NCBI GenBank assembly: GCA_022510525.1
Contig: JAFLTH010000003.1
Span: forward strand, 16,217 to 80,216
Reading direction: 5' to 3'
From: Lachnospiraceae bacterium
GTDB lineage: Bacteria > Bacillota > Clostridia > Lachnospirales > Lachnospiraceae
Length of the DNA: 64,000 bases
The notes beneath the pieces were generated by a model. The model had not been told where the DNA came from, made no database searches, and worked only from the letters and a program-made list of their open reading frames with translations. Position 1 is the stretch's first letter; every line of letters starts with the position of its first letter. A program made the position numbers and the translations under genes. Of this stretch, positions 18,252-27,073 are shown piece after piece.

Positions 18252-19703
18252 ATGAGTACAGACAGATATGTAAGCCCGTTATCGGAAAGATATGCAAGCA
18301 GGGAGATGCAGTATATATTCTCACCTGATATGAAATTCAAAACCTGGCGTAAGCTTTGGATTGCCCTTGCCGAAACAGAGATGGAGCTTGGACTCAGCCA
18401 GAACGGGCAGCCTGTAATTACTAAAGAACAGATTGATGAATTAAAAGCTAATGCCGAGAATATAAATTATGATGTAGCTAAGGCCAGAGAGAAAGAGGTG
18501 CGTCATGATGTTATGAGTCATGTGTATGCTTACGGGCAGCAGTGTCCGAAAGCGGCAGGTATCATTCATCTGGGAGCTACATCCTGTTATGTCGGGGATA
18601 ATACGGATATTATTGTGATGACCAATGCGCTTAAACTGGTGAAGAAGAAGCTGGTGAATGTGATTGCAAGACTGGCACAGTTTGCGGATGAGTATAAGGA
18701 ACTTCCGACGCTGGCATTTACGCATTTTCAGCCTGCACAGCCGACTACAGTCGGAAAAAGGGCGACTTTGTGGGCACAGGAGTTCTGTCTGGATTTAGAG
18801 GATCTTAATTATGTATTGTCTACAATGAAGCTCCTTGGCTCCAAAGGAACCACAGGAACCCAGGCGTCTTTTCTTGAGTTGTTTGACGGTGATCAGGCTA
18901 CCGTAGATAAAATCGATCCTATGATAGCCACCAAGATGGGCTTTGATAAATGTTATCCGGTATCGGGCCAGACCTATTCACGTAAGGTGGATACAAGGGT
19001 CTGCAATATTCTTGCGGGAATTGCGGCATCGGCACATAAGATGTCCAATGACATAAGACTGCTTCAGCACCTTAAGGAAGTTGAGGAGCCTTTTGAAAAG
19101 AGCCAGATTGGTTCTTCGGCTATGGCATATAAGAGAAATCCGATGAGGAGTGAAAGGATTGCATCTTTGTCCAGATTTGTTATGGTGGATGCACTCAATC
19201 CGGCGATTACATCTGCAACTCAGTGGTTTGAGAGGACGCTGGATGATTCTGCCAACAAGAGACTCTCAATTCCGGAGGCCTTTCTTGCGATTGACGGTAT
19301 TCTTGATTTATGCCTGAATGTGGTAGACGGGCTGGTGGTGTACGATAAGGTTATCACTAAGCATCTTATGAGTGAGCTGCCTTTTATGGCGACCGAGAAT
19401 ATTATGATGGATGCCGTAAAAATGGGCGGAGACCGCCAGCAGCTTCATGAGAAGATACGTGAGCTTTCGATGATAGCGGGAGCAAATGTGAAGAAAGAAG
19501 GAAAAGATAATAATCTGCTTGAGCTGATTGCAGCCGAGCCGGACTTCAATATGAGCCTTGATGAGCTGAATAAAACAATGGATCCGGCCAAGTATGTGGG
19601 CTGTGCACCGGTACAGGTGGAGAATTTCATCAGAGAAATCATACAGCCGGTTCTTGATGAGAACAAAGACATACTTGGTATGAAGGCTGATATAAATGTA
19701 TAA
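18252..19703 (+). CDS. purB: Adenylosuccinate lyase
   Basis: The enzyme removes fumarate from SAICAR and from adenylosuccinate, so it acts twice in the route to AMP. The product has 483 residues. The superfamily signature GSSAMAYKRNPMRSER lies near residue 292, and THFQPAQPTTVGKR carries the conserved histidine region. The length and pattern resemble the longer, eukaryote-like PurB form. The start follows AAGGAGAT. It sits between purF and purA on the same strand with short gaps. Confidence 0.95.
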   Translation: MSTDRYVSPLSERYASREMQYIFSPDMKFKTWRKLWIALAETEMELGLSQNGQPVITKEQIDELKANAENINYDVAKAREKEVRHDVMSHVYAYGQQCPKAAGIIHLGATSCYVGDNTDIIVMTNALKLVKKKLVNVIARLAQFADEYKELPTLAFTHFQPAQPTTVGKRATLWAQEFCLDLEDLNYVLSTMKLLGSKGTTGTQASFLELFDGDQATVDKIDPMIATKMGFDKCYPVSGQTYSRKVDTRVCNILAGIAASAHKMSNDIRLLQHLKEVEEPFEKSQIGSSAMAYKRNPMRSERIASLSRFVMVDALNPAITSATQWFERTLDDSANKRLSIPEAFLAIDGILDLCLNVVDGLVVYDKVITKHLMSELPFMATENIMMDAVKMGGDRQQLHEKIRELSMIAGANVKKEGKDNNLLELIAAEPDFNMSLDELNKTMDPAKYVGCAPVQVENFIREIIQPVLDENKDILGMKADINV

Positions 19704-19747
19704 TCTGCGACGTTTTTCTAAAATATAAAGTTCCGGGAGGTATAGAT

Positions 19748-21022
19748 ATGGTAAAAGCTATAGTAGGCGCCAATTGGGGTGACGAAGGAAAAGGAAAGAT
19801 AACTGATATGCTGGCAAAGGAAGCCGACATAATCATTCGTTTCCAGGGCGGTGCTAATGCAGGACATACAATAGTAAATAACTATGGAAAGTTTGCACTT
19901 CATACATTACCGTCAGGAGTGTTTTATGACCATACTACAAGTATAATCGGCAACGGTGTTGCACTGAATATTCCGTTACTTTTTAACGAAATAAAGTCAA
20001 TTACGGATAGAAATGTGCCTGAACCGAAGATTCTGGTTTCTGACAGGTGTCAGATTGTAATGCCGTACCATATACTTTTTGACCAGTATGAAGAGGAAAG
20101 ACTCGGCGGCAAATCCTTTGGCTCAACGAAGTCGGGAATTGCACCGTTTTATTCCGATAAATATGCCAAAATAGGTTTTCAGGTTAGTGAACTTTTTGAC
20201 GAAGAACTGTTAAAAGAAAAGGTTGAAAGAGTTTGTGTGGCTAAAAATGTGCTCTTAGAGCATCTTTATCATAAACCTCTTATAAATCCGTCTGAATTGC
20301 TTGAGACTCTGCATCAGTACAGGGAAATGGTAGAGCCTTATGTTTGCGATGTGGCTTCCTATCTGGATAAGGCAATTAAGGATAATAAGACCATACTTTT
20401 GGAAGGACAGCTCGGCACATTGAAAGACCCCGACCACGGCATATATCCGATGGTTACGTCTTCCCATACGCTGGCGGCATACGGGGCAATCGGAGCAGGT
20501 ATTCCACCGTATGAGATAAAACAGATAATTACGGTATGTAAAGCCTATTCTTCGGCTGTCGGAGCAGGTGCCTTTGTATCGGAGATATTCGGTGATGAGG
20601 CGGAAGAACTCAGACGCCGCGGCGGTGACGGCGGCGAATACGGTGCTACTACAGGCCGTCCGAGACGTGTAGGCTGGTTTGACTGCGTGGCTTCCAAATA
20701 CGGCTGCAGACTGCAGGGTACTACCGATGTAGCCTTTACGGTGCTTGATGTACTCGGATACCTCGATGAGATTCCAATCTGCGTAGGCTATGAAATCGAT
20801 GGCGAAGTAACAACGGAATTCCCTGTAACAGCCAAGCTTGAAAAAGCTAAACCTGTTATTAAGAAGCTCCCCGGCTGGAAATGCGAGATAAGAGGAATCA
20901 AAAACTATGAAGAACTTCCGGAAAAATGCCGCGATTACATAGAATTCATTGAAAAACAGATTGGATACCCGATTACAATGATTTCAAACGGACCGGGACG
21001 TGATGATATTATTTACCGTTAA
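19748..21022 (+). CDS. purA: Adenylosuccinate synthetase
   Basis: The enzyme makes adenylosuccinate from IMP and aspartate with GTP. The 424-residue product opens with the GTP loop GANWGDEGKGKITD, followed by GGANAGHT with the conserved histidine. TTGRPRRVGWFD near residue 300 is the family's conserved C-terminal motif. The start follows GGGAGG. It is the last gene of the purine group and is closed by a strong terminator. With purB it forms the IMP-to-AMP branch. Confidence 0.95.
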   Translation: MVKAIVGANWGDEGKGKITDMLAKEADIIIRFQGGANAGHTIVNNYGKFALHTLPSGVFYDHTTSIIGNGVALNIPLLFNEIKSITDRNVPEPKILVSDRCQIVMPYHILFDQYEEERLGGKSFGSTKSGIAPFYSDKYAKIGFQVSELFDEELLKEKVERVCVAKNVLLEHLYHKPLINPSELLETLHQYREMVEPYVCDVASYLDKAIKDNKTILLEGQLGTLKDPDHGIYPMVTSSHTLAAYGAIGAGIPPYEIKQIITVCKAYSSAVGAGAFVSEIFGDEAEELRRRGGDGGEYGATTGRPRRVGWFDCVASKYGCRLQGTTDVAFTVLDVLGYLDEIPICVGYEIDGEVTTEFPVTAKLEKAKPVIKKLPGWKCEIRGIKNYEELPEKCRDYIEFIEKQIGYPITMISNGPGRDDIIYR

Positions 21023-21026
21023 AAAC

Positions 21027-21057
21027 AGCGCATCCGAATGGATGCGCTTTGTTTTTT
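21027..21057. terminator. Bidirectional terminator between purA and the PurF paralogue
   Basis: AGCGCATCC-GAAT-GGATGCGCT is a perfect stem followed by TTTGTTTTTT on the plus strand and by GTTTTT on the minus strand. It can end both convergent transcripts. Confidence 0.9.
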
Positions 21058-22462
21058 ATTCTCTGCCATCCCAGCAGTACGTGCATAGCTTGGATTTGTC
21101 GATGCCGACGGCATTCATCATATCATCTAAACGATTGTAACGGAGAGAAGTGAAATTAAGCTTCTCTCTTATTTTTTCCAGCATATCATTGTATTCGATA
21201 GATTCAGGGTTGGCATAAACAGAGAGATTAGGATATTTGTTTTCTGTTTCCATCTCCTTGATTACCTGACGCGTGATAAGTTCCATCTCGGATGTGGAAC
21301 GTGAGAAATTCAAATACTTACAGCCGAAGAGAAGCGGAGGACAGGCGGGTCTGATATGAACCTCCTTGGCGCCGCTCTGATACAGAAACTCAGTTGTTTC
21401 CCTAAGCTGTGTTCCGCGCACAATGGAATCATCAATTAATAGCAGGCTTCTGTCCTTGATAAGGTCATGTACCGGAAGCAGCTTCATCTTGGCAATAAGA
21501 TTTCGCTGACTCTGTATCGTAGGCATAAAAGAACGCGGCCATGTAGGTGTGTATTTGATAAAAGGTCTTGAAAAAGGAATGCCTGATTCATTGGCATAGC
21601 CGATTGCATGGGCAGTTCCCGAATCCGGTACGCCTGCAACTATATCGGGTTTGATATCATCACGTTTTGCCATCATTGAGCCGCAGTTATAGCGCATCTG
21701 CTCTACACTCATGCCCTCATAGGATGAGGAAGGGTAACCGTAGTAAACCCATAGGAATGTACAGATTTTCATATCTTTACCGGGGGCGGCAAGCGGCTGC
21801 ACGCCTTCCGGTGTGACTATTACAATTTCTCCGGGACCAAGCTCCCGCTCATGCGAATATCCCAGATTCAGATAGGCGAAACTTTCAAAAGAAATGCAGT
21901 AAGCATCTTCTTTTTTACCTATTACCACAGGAGTACGTCCGAGGCGGTCCCTTGCGGCATAAATGCCCTTGGGTGTCAGAATGAGCATAGTCATGGAGCC
22001 GTCAATCAGCTCCTGTGCATATTGTATACCTTCAATAATATTTTCTTTCTGATTGATTATCGCAGACACCAGTTCCGTTGCATTGATTTCACCGCCGCTC
22101 ATTTCCTGAAAATGGGCATGTCCGCTTTTAAAAAGCTGTTTTTCTATGTCTTCCTTGTTATTGATCTTGCCGACCGTTGTAATTGCATATGTACCATGAT
22201 GTGAACGGATTATAAGAGGCTGTGGCTCATAATCGGAGATTGAACCTATTCCCATATGTCCGCGCATTGTATTGGCATCCTTGTCAAATTTGGTTCTAAA
22301 CGGAGCGTTTTCAATATTGTGAATAGCCCTGTCAAAACCGTCTTCATTGTTGTAAGCAGCCATTCCGGCGCGTCTGGTACCCAGGTGTGAATGATAGTCT
22401 GTGCCGAAAAATAAGTCAAATATACAATCTTCCTTTGATGCAACGCCAAAAAATCCGCCCAT
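21056..22462 (-). CDS. PurF paralogue lacking the glutaminase cysteine
   Basis: The 468-residue product is a class II glutaminase/phosphoribosyltransferase homologue. I set the start at ATG 22462, behind AAGGAG, and not at the track's TTG. The protein then begins MGGFFGVAS, where PurF has Cys-Gly-Val-Phe-Gly, so the N-terminal nucleophile is replaced by glycine. The rest of the glutaminase fold is recognisable (SHLGTRRAGMA), and the PRPP loop LLIDDSIVRGTQ is intact. C-terminal cysteines remain in LCTYCWDG. I recall similar proteins in other Clostridia annotated simply as amidophosphoribosyltransferase. It could use free ammonia, transfer phosphoribose to something else, or be regulatory. It is convergent with purA and has its own promoter. 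Confidence 0.85.
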   Translation of the reverse strand: MGGFFGVASKEDCIFDLFFGTDYHSHLGTRRAGMAAYNNEDGFDRAIHNIENAPFRTKFDKDANTMRGHMGIGSISDYEPQPLIIRSHHGTYAITTVGKINNKEDIEKQLFKSGHAHFQEMSGGEINATELVSAIINQKENIIEGIQYAQELIDGSMTMLILTPKGIYAARDRLGRTPVVIGKKEDAYCISFESFAYLNLGYSHERELGPGEIVIVTPEGVQPLAAPGKDMKICTFLWVYYGYPSSSYEGMSVEQMRYNCGSMMAKRDDIKPDIVAGVPDSGTAHAIGYANESGIPFSRPFIKYTPTWPRSFMPTIQSQRNLIAKMKLLPVHDLIKDRSLLLIDDSIVRGTQLRETTEFLYQSGAKEVHIRPACPPLLFGCKYLNFSRSTSEMELITRQVIKEMETENKYPNLSVYANPESIEYNDMLEKIREKLNFTSLRYNRLDDMMNAVGIDKSKLCTYCWDGRE

Positions 22463-22515
22463 AAATCCATAGCTCCTTTTCTTATTCAAAAGTTTTAAAA
22501 CTGTATCCAATATTA

Positions 22516-22544
22516 ATTGTATTATGTTTTAATGTAAAGCACAA
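22516..22544 (-). promoter_or_regulatory. Candidate promoter of the PurF paralogue
   Basis: On the minus strand TTGTGC and TACAAT are separated by 17 bases, about 55 bases before the chosen ATG. The -35 box is imperfect. Confidence 0.4.
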
Positions 22545-22593
22545 GTCATAAATATCCGGATTGGGTAGATAGTCAGGACTAACTTGTTTGTGT

Positions 22594-23280
22594 TTAGGAG
22601 TGATGCCTGAAATTTTTTACAAATGTGATAAGACATATCAGTGCAAAAACAACTGTTATTATAAGATAGCCTGCTATAGCCTGAGTTCCCGCACCAAAAA
22701 TCAACAGCATTGCCTCACGTATATTTACTACTCCAAATATTGAAAAAATGGCAAAAGAAAGAGTGTTCAGAATACCCGTCGGCATCTTGCTTTTTAATAT
22801 TACACCCACAATCAGCCCGATCAGGTCCGCAAGAATCAAGCCGAGAGTGCAGCCCAGAAATACGGATAAGGCATTTGCAAAACTGTGCTGTGTATAGTTT
22901 GCGGCAAGTGTGATGGCCGATAATTGCGTCTTATCGCCAAGTTCTCCGACAAAGAATGAAATAAAAATTGCCACTACCGGTCCAAAGTTGTGTTTTGCGA
23001 CGTTTTCTTCATCTTCTTCGGCTTCGCCTTTAAGTGTAGCGTATGCAAACCAGAAGAAAGCAAGGGCCGCAATAAACTTTATTATCCTCATATCAAGATA
23101 ATTACTGAGTGCCGCGCCTACACCGACAGCCATAATATTAAGAAGTATTGTGGCAAGCCAGGTTCCGCTGAGAATATGGACTACCTTATACTTACCTGCC
23201 ATAGCTACGAGCAGCAACTGGGTCTTGTCTCCCATCTCGGCGATGAAGATTGTTAATAAAACTGTCAGGAAGATGGTCAT
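22594..23280 (-). CDS. TMEM165/GDT1 family membrane transporter
   Basis: The 228-residue integral membrane protein has the two inverted repeats of the UPF0016 (GDT1/TMEM165) family. Each repeat carries the E-x-G-D-K-T/S signature: IAEMGDKTQLLLVAM near residue 15 and VGELGDKTQLSAITL near residue 115. These acidic motifs line the cation path. Family members move Mn or Ca ions across membranes; bacterial ones are mostly linked to manganese export. Six or seven hydrophobic helices are visible. I use ATG 23280, because the GAGGAG ribosome binding site lies inside the track's longer version. No yybP-ykoY manganese riboswitch is visible in the short leader. Confidence 0.9.
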   Translation of the reverse strand: MTIFLTVLLTIFIAEMGDKTQLLLVAMAGKYKVVHILSGTWLATILLNIMAVGVGAALSNYLDMRIIKFIAALAFFWFAYATLKGEAEEDEENVAKHNFGPVVAIFISFFVGELGDKTQLSAITLAANYTQHSFANALSVFLGCTLGLILADLIGLIVGVILKSKMPTGILNTLSFAIFSIFGVVNIREAMLLIFGAGTQAIAGYLIITVVFALICLITFVKNFRHHS

Positions 23281-23326
23281 TTTAGCGTTCTCCTCTATCA
23301 ATTTTCTTTATCTTTTGATACAATAA

Positions 23327-23355
23327 ATAATATATTACTAACTAATTTGTGTCAA
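23327..23355 (-). promoter_or_regulatory. Sigma-A promoter of the TMEM165-family gene
   Basis: On the minus strand TTGACA and TATTAT are 17 bases apart, about 47 bases before the ATG. The -35 box lies within 18 bases of the divergent zinc-ribbon gene start, so the two promoters must be packed closely. Confidence 0.6.
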
Positions 23356-23372
23356 TAAAGGAGAAAACCGGA

Positions 23373-24356
23373 ATGATTTTCAAGTGTAAAAACTGTGGCG
23401 GCAATGCTGTCTATGAGCCGGGAAGGAAAAAAATGTACTGTCCGCATTGTGAAGGAATAGATGCACAGTACATTGTAAATGAGGGCTCCCTGACTCAGTG
23501 CGGAAACTGCGGTGCCCCTATTGAGACAGGACCGTACACTTCCGCGGACAGATGTGTGCATTGCGGCAGCTACATAGTGTTTGATGAAAGGGTTGAAGAG
23601 AGATATAAACCCAACATGATTCTTCCGTTTAAGATAAATAAGGATATGGCGGTTGAAGCTCTTAATACCGAATTTAAGAAAAGGACTTTTACTCCGGCAA
23701 CCTTTCTTTCAGAGAAAAGCCTTAATAATATGCAGGGGATCTATGTTCCTTTCTGGATGTATGATTATCAGGCACATTATGATTTCAGGGGACAGGGCAC
23801 GAAAGTTCGTACATGGATAAGTGGAAATACGGAATATGTTGAAACTTCTTACTTTGATGTGATAAGGAAGATGGATGCTGATTTTGACAAGGTTCCGGTA
23901 GACGCCTCAATAGCTATGAACGACGGTGAGATGGATTTGATGGAGCCGTATACATATCAGGAGTTGGAGGGCTTTGATCCAAAATACATGTCAGGATTTT
24001 TCGGGGAGGTTTTCAATCAGGGTGCGGATGAGCTGGAAGAGCGCGCCAAAATGAAGGCAAAAAGCGCCACTGAGGAATTGATGCAGCAGTCGCTTTCAGG
24101 CTATAGCTCTATGAAAACCGAAGTGAAAAACCTGAATCTGAACAGAAGCGGCCTCTATTATGCCCTTATGCCCGTGTGGTTGTATCAGTACGACTATCGC
24201 GGGGAAACCTACCGCTTCCATGTAAACGGGCAGACCGGCAAAGTAGTCGGAAAGACTCCCGTTTCCAAAGCAAAAGTATTACTGTATGGACTTACTACAA
24301 TGGTATCCGTCAGCGCAATTATGTATCTGGCTATTGCAATATTGGAGCTGCTGTAA
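23373..24356 (+). CDS. Zinc-ribbon membrane-anchored protein
   Basis: I set the start at ATG 23373 behind AAAGGAG; the track's GTG puts the ribosome binding site inside the gene. The 327-residue product has four CxxC pairs in the first 70 residues (CKNCGG, CPHCEG, CGNCGA, CVHCGS), enough for two zinc ribbons of TFIIB or rubredoxin-like type. A middle domain follows with IYVPFWMYDYQAHY and LMPVWLYQYDYRG, both typical of a family of zinc-ribbon membrane proteins in Firmicutes. One membrane helix ends the protein (VSVSAIMYLAIAILELL). The function is unknown. The TPM-domain gene 48 bases downstream is probably in the same operon. Confidence 0.7.
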   Translation: MIFKCKNCGGNAVYEPGRKKMYCPHCEGIDAQYIVNEGSLTQCGNCGAPIETGPYTSADRCVHCGSYIVFDERVEERYKPNMILPFKINKDMAVEALNTEFKKRTFTPATFLSEKSLNNMQGIYVPFWMYDYQAHYDFRGQGTKVRTWISGNTEYVETSYFDVIRKMDADFDKVPVDASIAMNDGEMDLMEPYTYQELEGFDPKYMSGFFGEVFNQGADELEERAKMKAKSATEELMQQSLSGYSSMKTEVKNLNLNRSGLYYALMPVWLYQYDYRGETYRFHVNGQTGKVVGKTPVSKAKVLLYGLTTMVSVSAIMYLAIAILELL

Positions 24357-24404
24357 TGCCAAGAGTTGTATTTATAGTGAATTTCGGATGAAAGGATAAT
24401 ACAG

Positions 24405-25283
24405 ATGAAAGAGTATTTTAAATATTTTAATTGGTTATACATAGTGCTTGGAGCTCTGCTTTTATTTTTTATATGTGTAAAAGGCACACAGTCTGTTGTG
24501 TCTAAGGCTTCGCATTATGAGAGGACAAACACAGAGTGCCTTACAACGCAGAGGGTGTTTGACAATGCCGATGTGCTAAGCGATAAAGAGGAAAAGAAAC
24601 TTGAGGAGCTGATTGCCAAAAGAGAAAAACAGACGAATTGCGACATAGTTCTGGTGACTTTAAAGCAGTCCCTTAAAGAATATGCAAGGGAAATAGAACC
24701 TTCAGTCGGTTACAGTGAGTTTGTAAGGGTTTATGCAGAGCAGTTTTATGAAAACAATAACTTTGGATATAATAAACCGAACGGAGACGGAGTAATCCTG
24801 GTAGATAACTGGTTTCGAGAGTCTGACGGCAAGATATATACCTGGTTTTGTACTACGGGGATTGTAAAGGACAAATATTCGGATGCCGATATAGACCATA
24901 TTCTGGACAGAGTATACCGTTATGTGGAAACCAATCCCTATCTGGCATACAAAACTTATGTCAATGATTTTTATAATGACATGATGGGAAAACGGATTTT
25001 TCATGCCGACGTACCCGGAGGTATGCCAATAATAGCAGGTGTTATTGCTGCGGTTATATTTATTGCAGTAAACTGGAATTCCAAGAGTGGTAAGAAGACA
25101 ACCACGGCAGTTACATATGTTAAGGGTAGAAATGCGAATTTTACCAACAGTCAGGATATTTTCCTGCGTAAGACCGTAACACATCACAAGATACAGACCA
25201 GCAGCGGCTCCGGAGGACATGGCGGAGGCGGCGGAGGTCATAGCGGCGGCGGAAGCCATGGCGGCGGGGGTCACAGCCGGTAA
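24405..25283 (+). CDS. TPM-domain membrane protein with glycine/histidine-rich tail
   Basis: The 292-residue product has an N-terminal membrane helix (residues 9-26), then a TPM domain (about 50-185) that starts with FDNADVLSDKEEKKLEELI and contains TNCDIVLVTL. A second membrane helix lies near 205-222. The end is a Gly-Ser-His-rich tail (GGHGGGGGGHSGGG). TPM domains occur in plant thylakoid and bacterial envelope proteins (YgcG/BA42 type); a phosphatase or photosystem repair role has been proposed for some, but bacterial function is unsettled. The histidine-rich tail might bind metal. The last 13 bases overlap the convergent acyltransferase gene. Confidence 0.78.
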   Translation: MKEYFKYFNWLYIVLGALLLFFICVKGTQSVVSKASHYERTNTECLTTQRVFDNADVLSDKEEKKLEELIAKREKQTNCDIVLVTLKQSLKEYAREIEPSVGYSEFVRVYAEQFYENNNFGYNKPNGDGVILVDNWFRESDGKIYTWFCTTGIVKDKYSDADIDHILDRVYRYVETNPYLAYKTYVNDFYNDMMGKRIFHADVPGGMPIIAGVIAAVIFIAVNWNSKSGKKTTTAVTYVKGRNANFTNSQDIFLRKTVTHHKIQTSSGSGGHGGGGGGHSGGGSHGGGGHSR

Positions 25284-26407
25284 CGAAATCCCATCATCTT
25301 TGTTAATCTTGTGATTATAATACCGCACAGAGCGGAAACGATAACCGTAAATACCGCGCTTATTGCAAATTTAGCCATAAGTGCGGTATTTACATCAGGT
25401 GAAATATCTGCAAATACCCGGCTGTTTACAACTCTCATAAATATATATGTGTGAGTAAGATAAAGGTAGAGCGAATATTTCCCAAGAAATGAAAACAACT
25501 GTTCTTTAATCCGCCACTTTATAGTAAGCAGCAGTACAAGCAGAGTCCATATGATAGTAGCGCCGATTTTGAGCCATATCTGCTGTTCTTTAGTAAAACG
25601 GCTGATTGCCTCATAACCGTAAAGCCCTGATTTTACCACAAAAAACATAGCAATACCCAAAGCTATAATCATGATTAAATAAATTACATGCGTTATTATT
25701 GTAACTGAACTATTAGTCACTGAAATCATTTCGTATTCGTTAAACTTCTTATGCTCATCAGTTCTATTATTGTTAAAAATTCTCTCACATTCCGCAGTTA
25801 TAATTCCGATAACAAATGTTATGTTTGATACATACCAGAATTCATACATACCGTTTTTATACATGGTATAAGAATATGCATAAGTGAATATACCAAAAGC
25901 TGCAATGCGCAGCGGTGTTTTTTTGAACAGTGCATAGATTACAATAAATCCTATATAAAATACAAACAGCACATTCATGAACCAGTAATCATAACCGCTT
26001 GCAAACAGCCAGAAGTCATGAAATGAGGTAAAACCTCCGGAAATCAGCTCTATAACACCTGTTATGATAAGGTACGGGATATAGATATTCCTAATTTTTT
26101 TAAAAATAAAATCACGATTTATCTTTTTGTCGCCAAGAGATTTCACCATAGCATAGCCGGATAGAAGAAAAAACACATCCACTCCATATACGCCAAGTTT
26201 GGTTAGTGCCACCCGGAAGATTTCCCTGTTTCCTTCAGTCTGCACAAACCAGGAATACCATTCTGCGTAGTGGGACAGAATTACCATAACAGCTGCTATT
26301 CCACGAAATGTCAGAGCTGTATCCCTGGTGATGAATTGTTTGCAATCGCTTTTCTGCCTGTCGTTTTTAACATTTTCGATGACATTCTCGTAAGTAGTCG
26401 GTTTCAT
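25271..26407 (-). CDS. Acyltransferase family 3 (OafA/YrhL-like) membrane protein
   Basis: The 378-residue product has about ten hydrophobic helices and the family's N-terminal signature RGIAAVMVILSHYAEW, with the likely catalytic histidine. DVFFLLSGYAMVKSL follows in the usual position. These enzymes add acetyl or other acyl groups to extracellular polysaccharides or lipids from acyl-CoA. The substrate cannot be told. I use ATG 26407 behind GGGAGG rather than the track's TTG. The 3' end overlaps the TPM gene by 13 bases tail to tail, with no terminator between. Confidence 0.85.
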   Translation of the reverse strand: MKPTTYENVIENVKNDRQKSDCKQFITRDTALTFRGIAAVMVILSHYAEWYSWFVQTEGNREIFRVALTKLGVYGVDVFFLLSGYAMVKSLGDKKINRDFIFKKIRNIYIPYLIITGVIELISGGFTSFHDFWLFASGYDYWFMNVLFVFYIGFIVIYALFKKTPLRIAAFGIFTYAYSYTMYKNGMYEFWYVSNITFVIGIITAECERIFNNNRTDEHKKFNEYEMISVTNSSVTIITHVIYLIMIIALGIAMFFVVKSGLYGYEAISRFTKEQQIWLKIGATIIWTLLVLLLTIKWRIKEQLFSFLGKYSLYLYLTHTYIFMRVVNSRVFADISPDVNTALMAKFAISAVFTVIVSALCGIIITRLTKMMGFRYRL

Positions 26408-26498
26408 AAAGCCTCCCAAATAAATAGCATACGTTATAAAAATGCTGCAAATACATTATAAATCATTTGCTTAATATTGTTAAATACAAACTTAATAA

Positions 26499-26536
26499 AA
26501 AAACAACCCACATGACGGTATGGATTGTTTTAAAAA
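26499..26536 (-). terminator. Terminator of rpsT
   Basis: On the minus strand AACAATCC pairs with GGGTTGTT (one G-T pair) around ATACCGTCATGT, followed by TTTTTTT. It lies 30 bases after the rpsT stop. Confidence 0.75.
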
Positions 26537-26565
26537 GTCTCATTATATATAAATATTAATCGATA

Positions 26566-26829
26566 TTAAGCCATCTTATTAACTGCCTGCGCCAGACGGG
26601 AAACTTTTCTGGAAGCTGTATTCTTATGGAATACACCTTTAGAAGCGGCTTTATCAATAGTAGCTGTGGCAGCAAGCAATGCAGCCTTTGCAGCTTCTTT
26701 GTCGTTAGCAGCAATAGCAGCTGTTACTTTTTTAACAGAAGTCTTAACACCGGACTTGATAGCTTTATTTCTCTCCGCCTTGGTTCTGTTAACTAAAATT
26801 CTTTTCTTTGCAGATTTGATATTAGCCAA
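26566..26829 (-). CDS. rpsT: Ribosomal protein S20
   Basis: S20 binds 16S rRNA early in assembly of the small ribosomal subunit. The 87-residue, lysine- and alanine-rich product opens with ANIKSAKKRILVNRTKAERN and ends with ASRKVSRLAQAVNK, both typical of S20. The start is TTG at 26829: AGGAGG stands 8 bases before it, whereas the track's GTG overlaps the ribosome binding site. TTG starts are common for rpsT and take part in autogenous control in E. coli. The gene stands alone with its own promoter and terminator, next to gpr as often seen in Firmicutes. Confidence 0.95.
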   Translation of the reverse strand: MANIKSAKKRILVNRTKAERNKAIKSGVKTSVKKVTAAIAANDKEAAKAALLAATATIDKAASKGVFHKNTASRKVSRLAQAVNKMA

Positions 26830-26916
26830 GATGCACACCTCCTATTATCATTAATTTTTATGGAAATGTCTCATTAAATCCGGACACGGTCGTTTTAATG
26901 GAAACACACGTATATT

Positions 26917-26945
26917 ATTGTAGAATAAGCATTAATTTCTGTCAA
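26917..26945 (-). promoter_or_regulatory. Strong sigma-A promoter of rpsT
   Basis: On the minus strand a perfect TTGACA and TACAAT are separated by 17 bases. The leader is about 80 bases long. Confidence 0.8.
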
Positions 26946-27009
26946 TACATATTTTTAAAATTATTGTAAAAACTAGCACTAAATGCAAGGCTTAAGTTAT
27001 GACTTCATG

Positions 27010-27037
27010 ACAAAATAAGTATAATCTGCATATAGTA
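27010..27037 (+). promoter_or_regulatory. Possible sporulation promoter before gpr
   Basis: AC, 17 bases, then CATATAGTA fits the general mother-cell sigma pattern. In B. subtilis gpr is read by forespore sigma factors, and I do not find a good forespore -35 box, so this match may be chance. Confidence 0.25.
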
Positions 27038-27073
27038 TTACGAGAAACATTGGAAGAAACGAGGAATAAGGAT

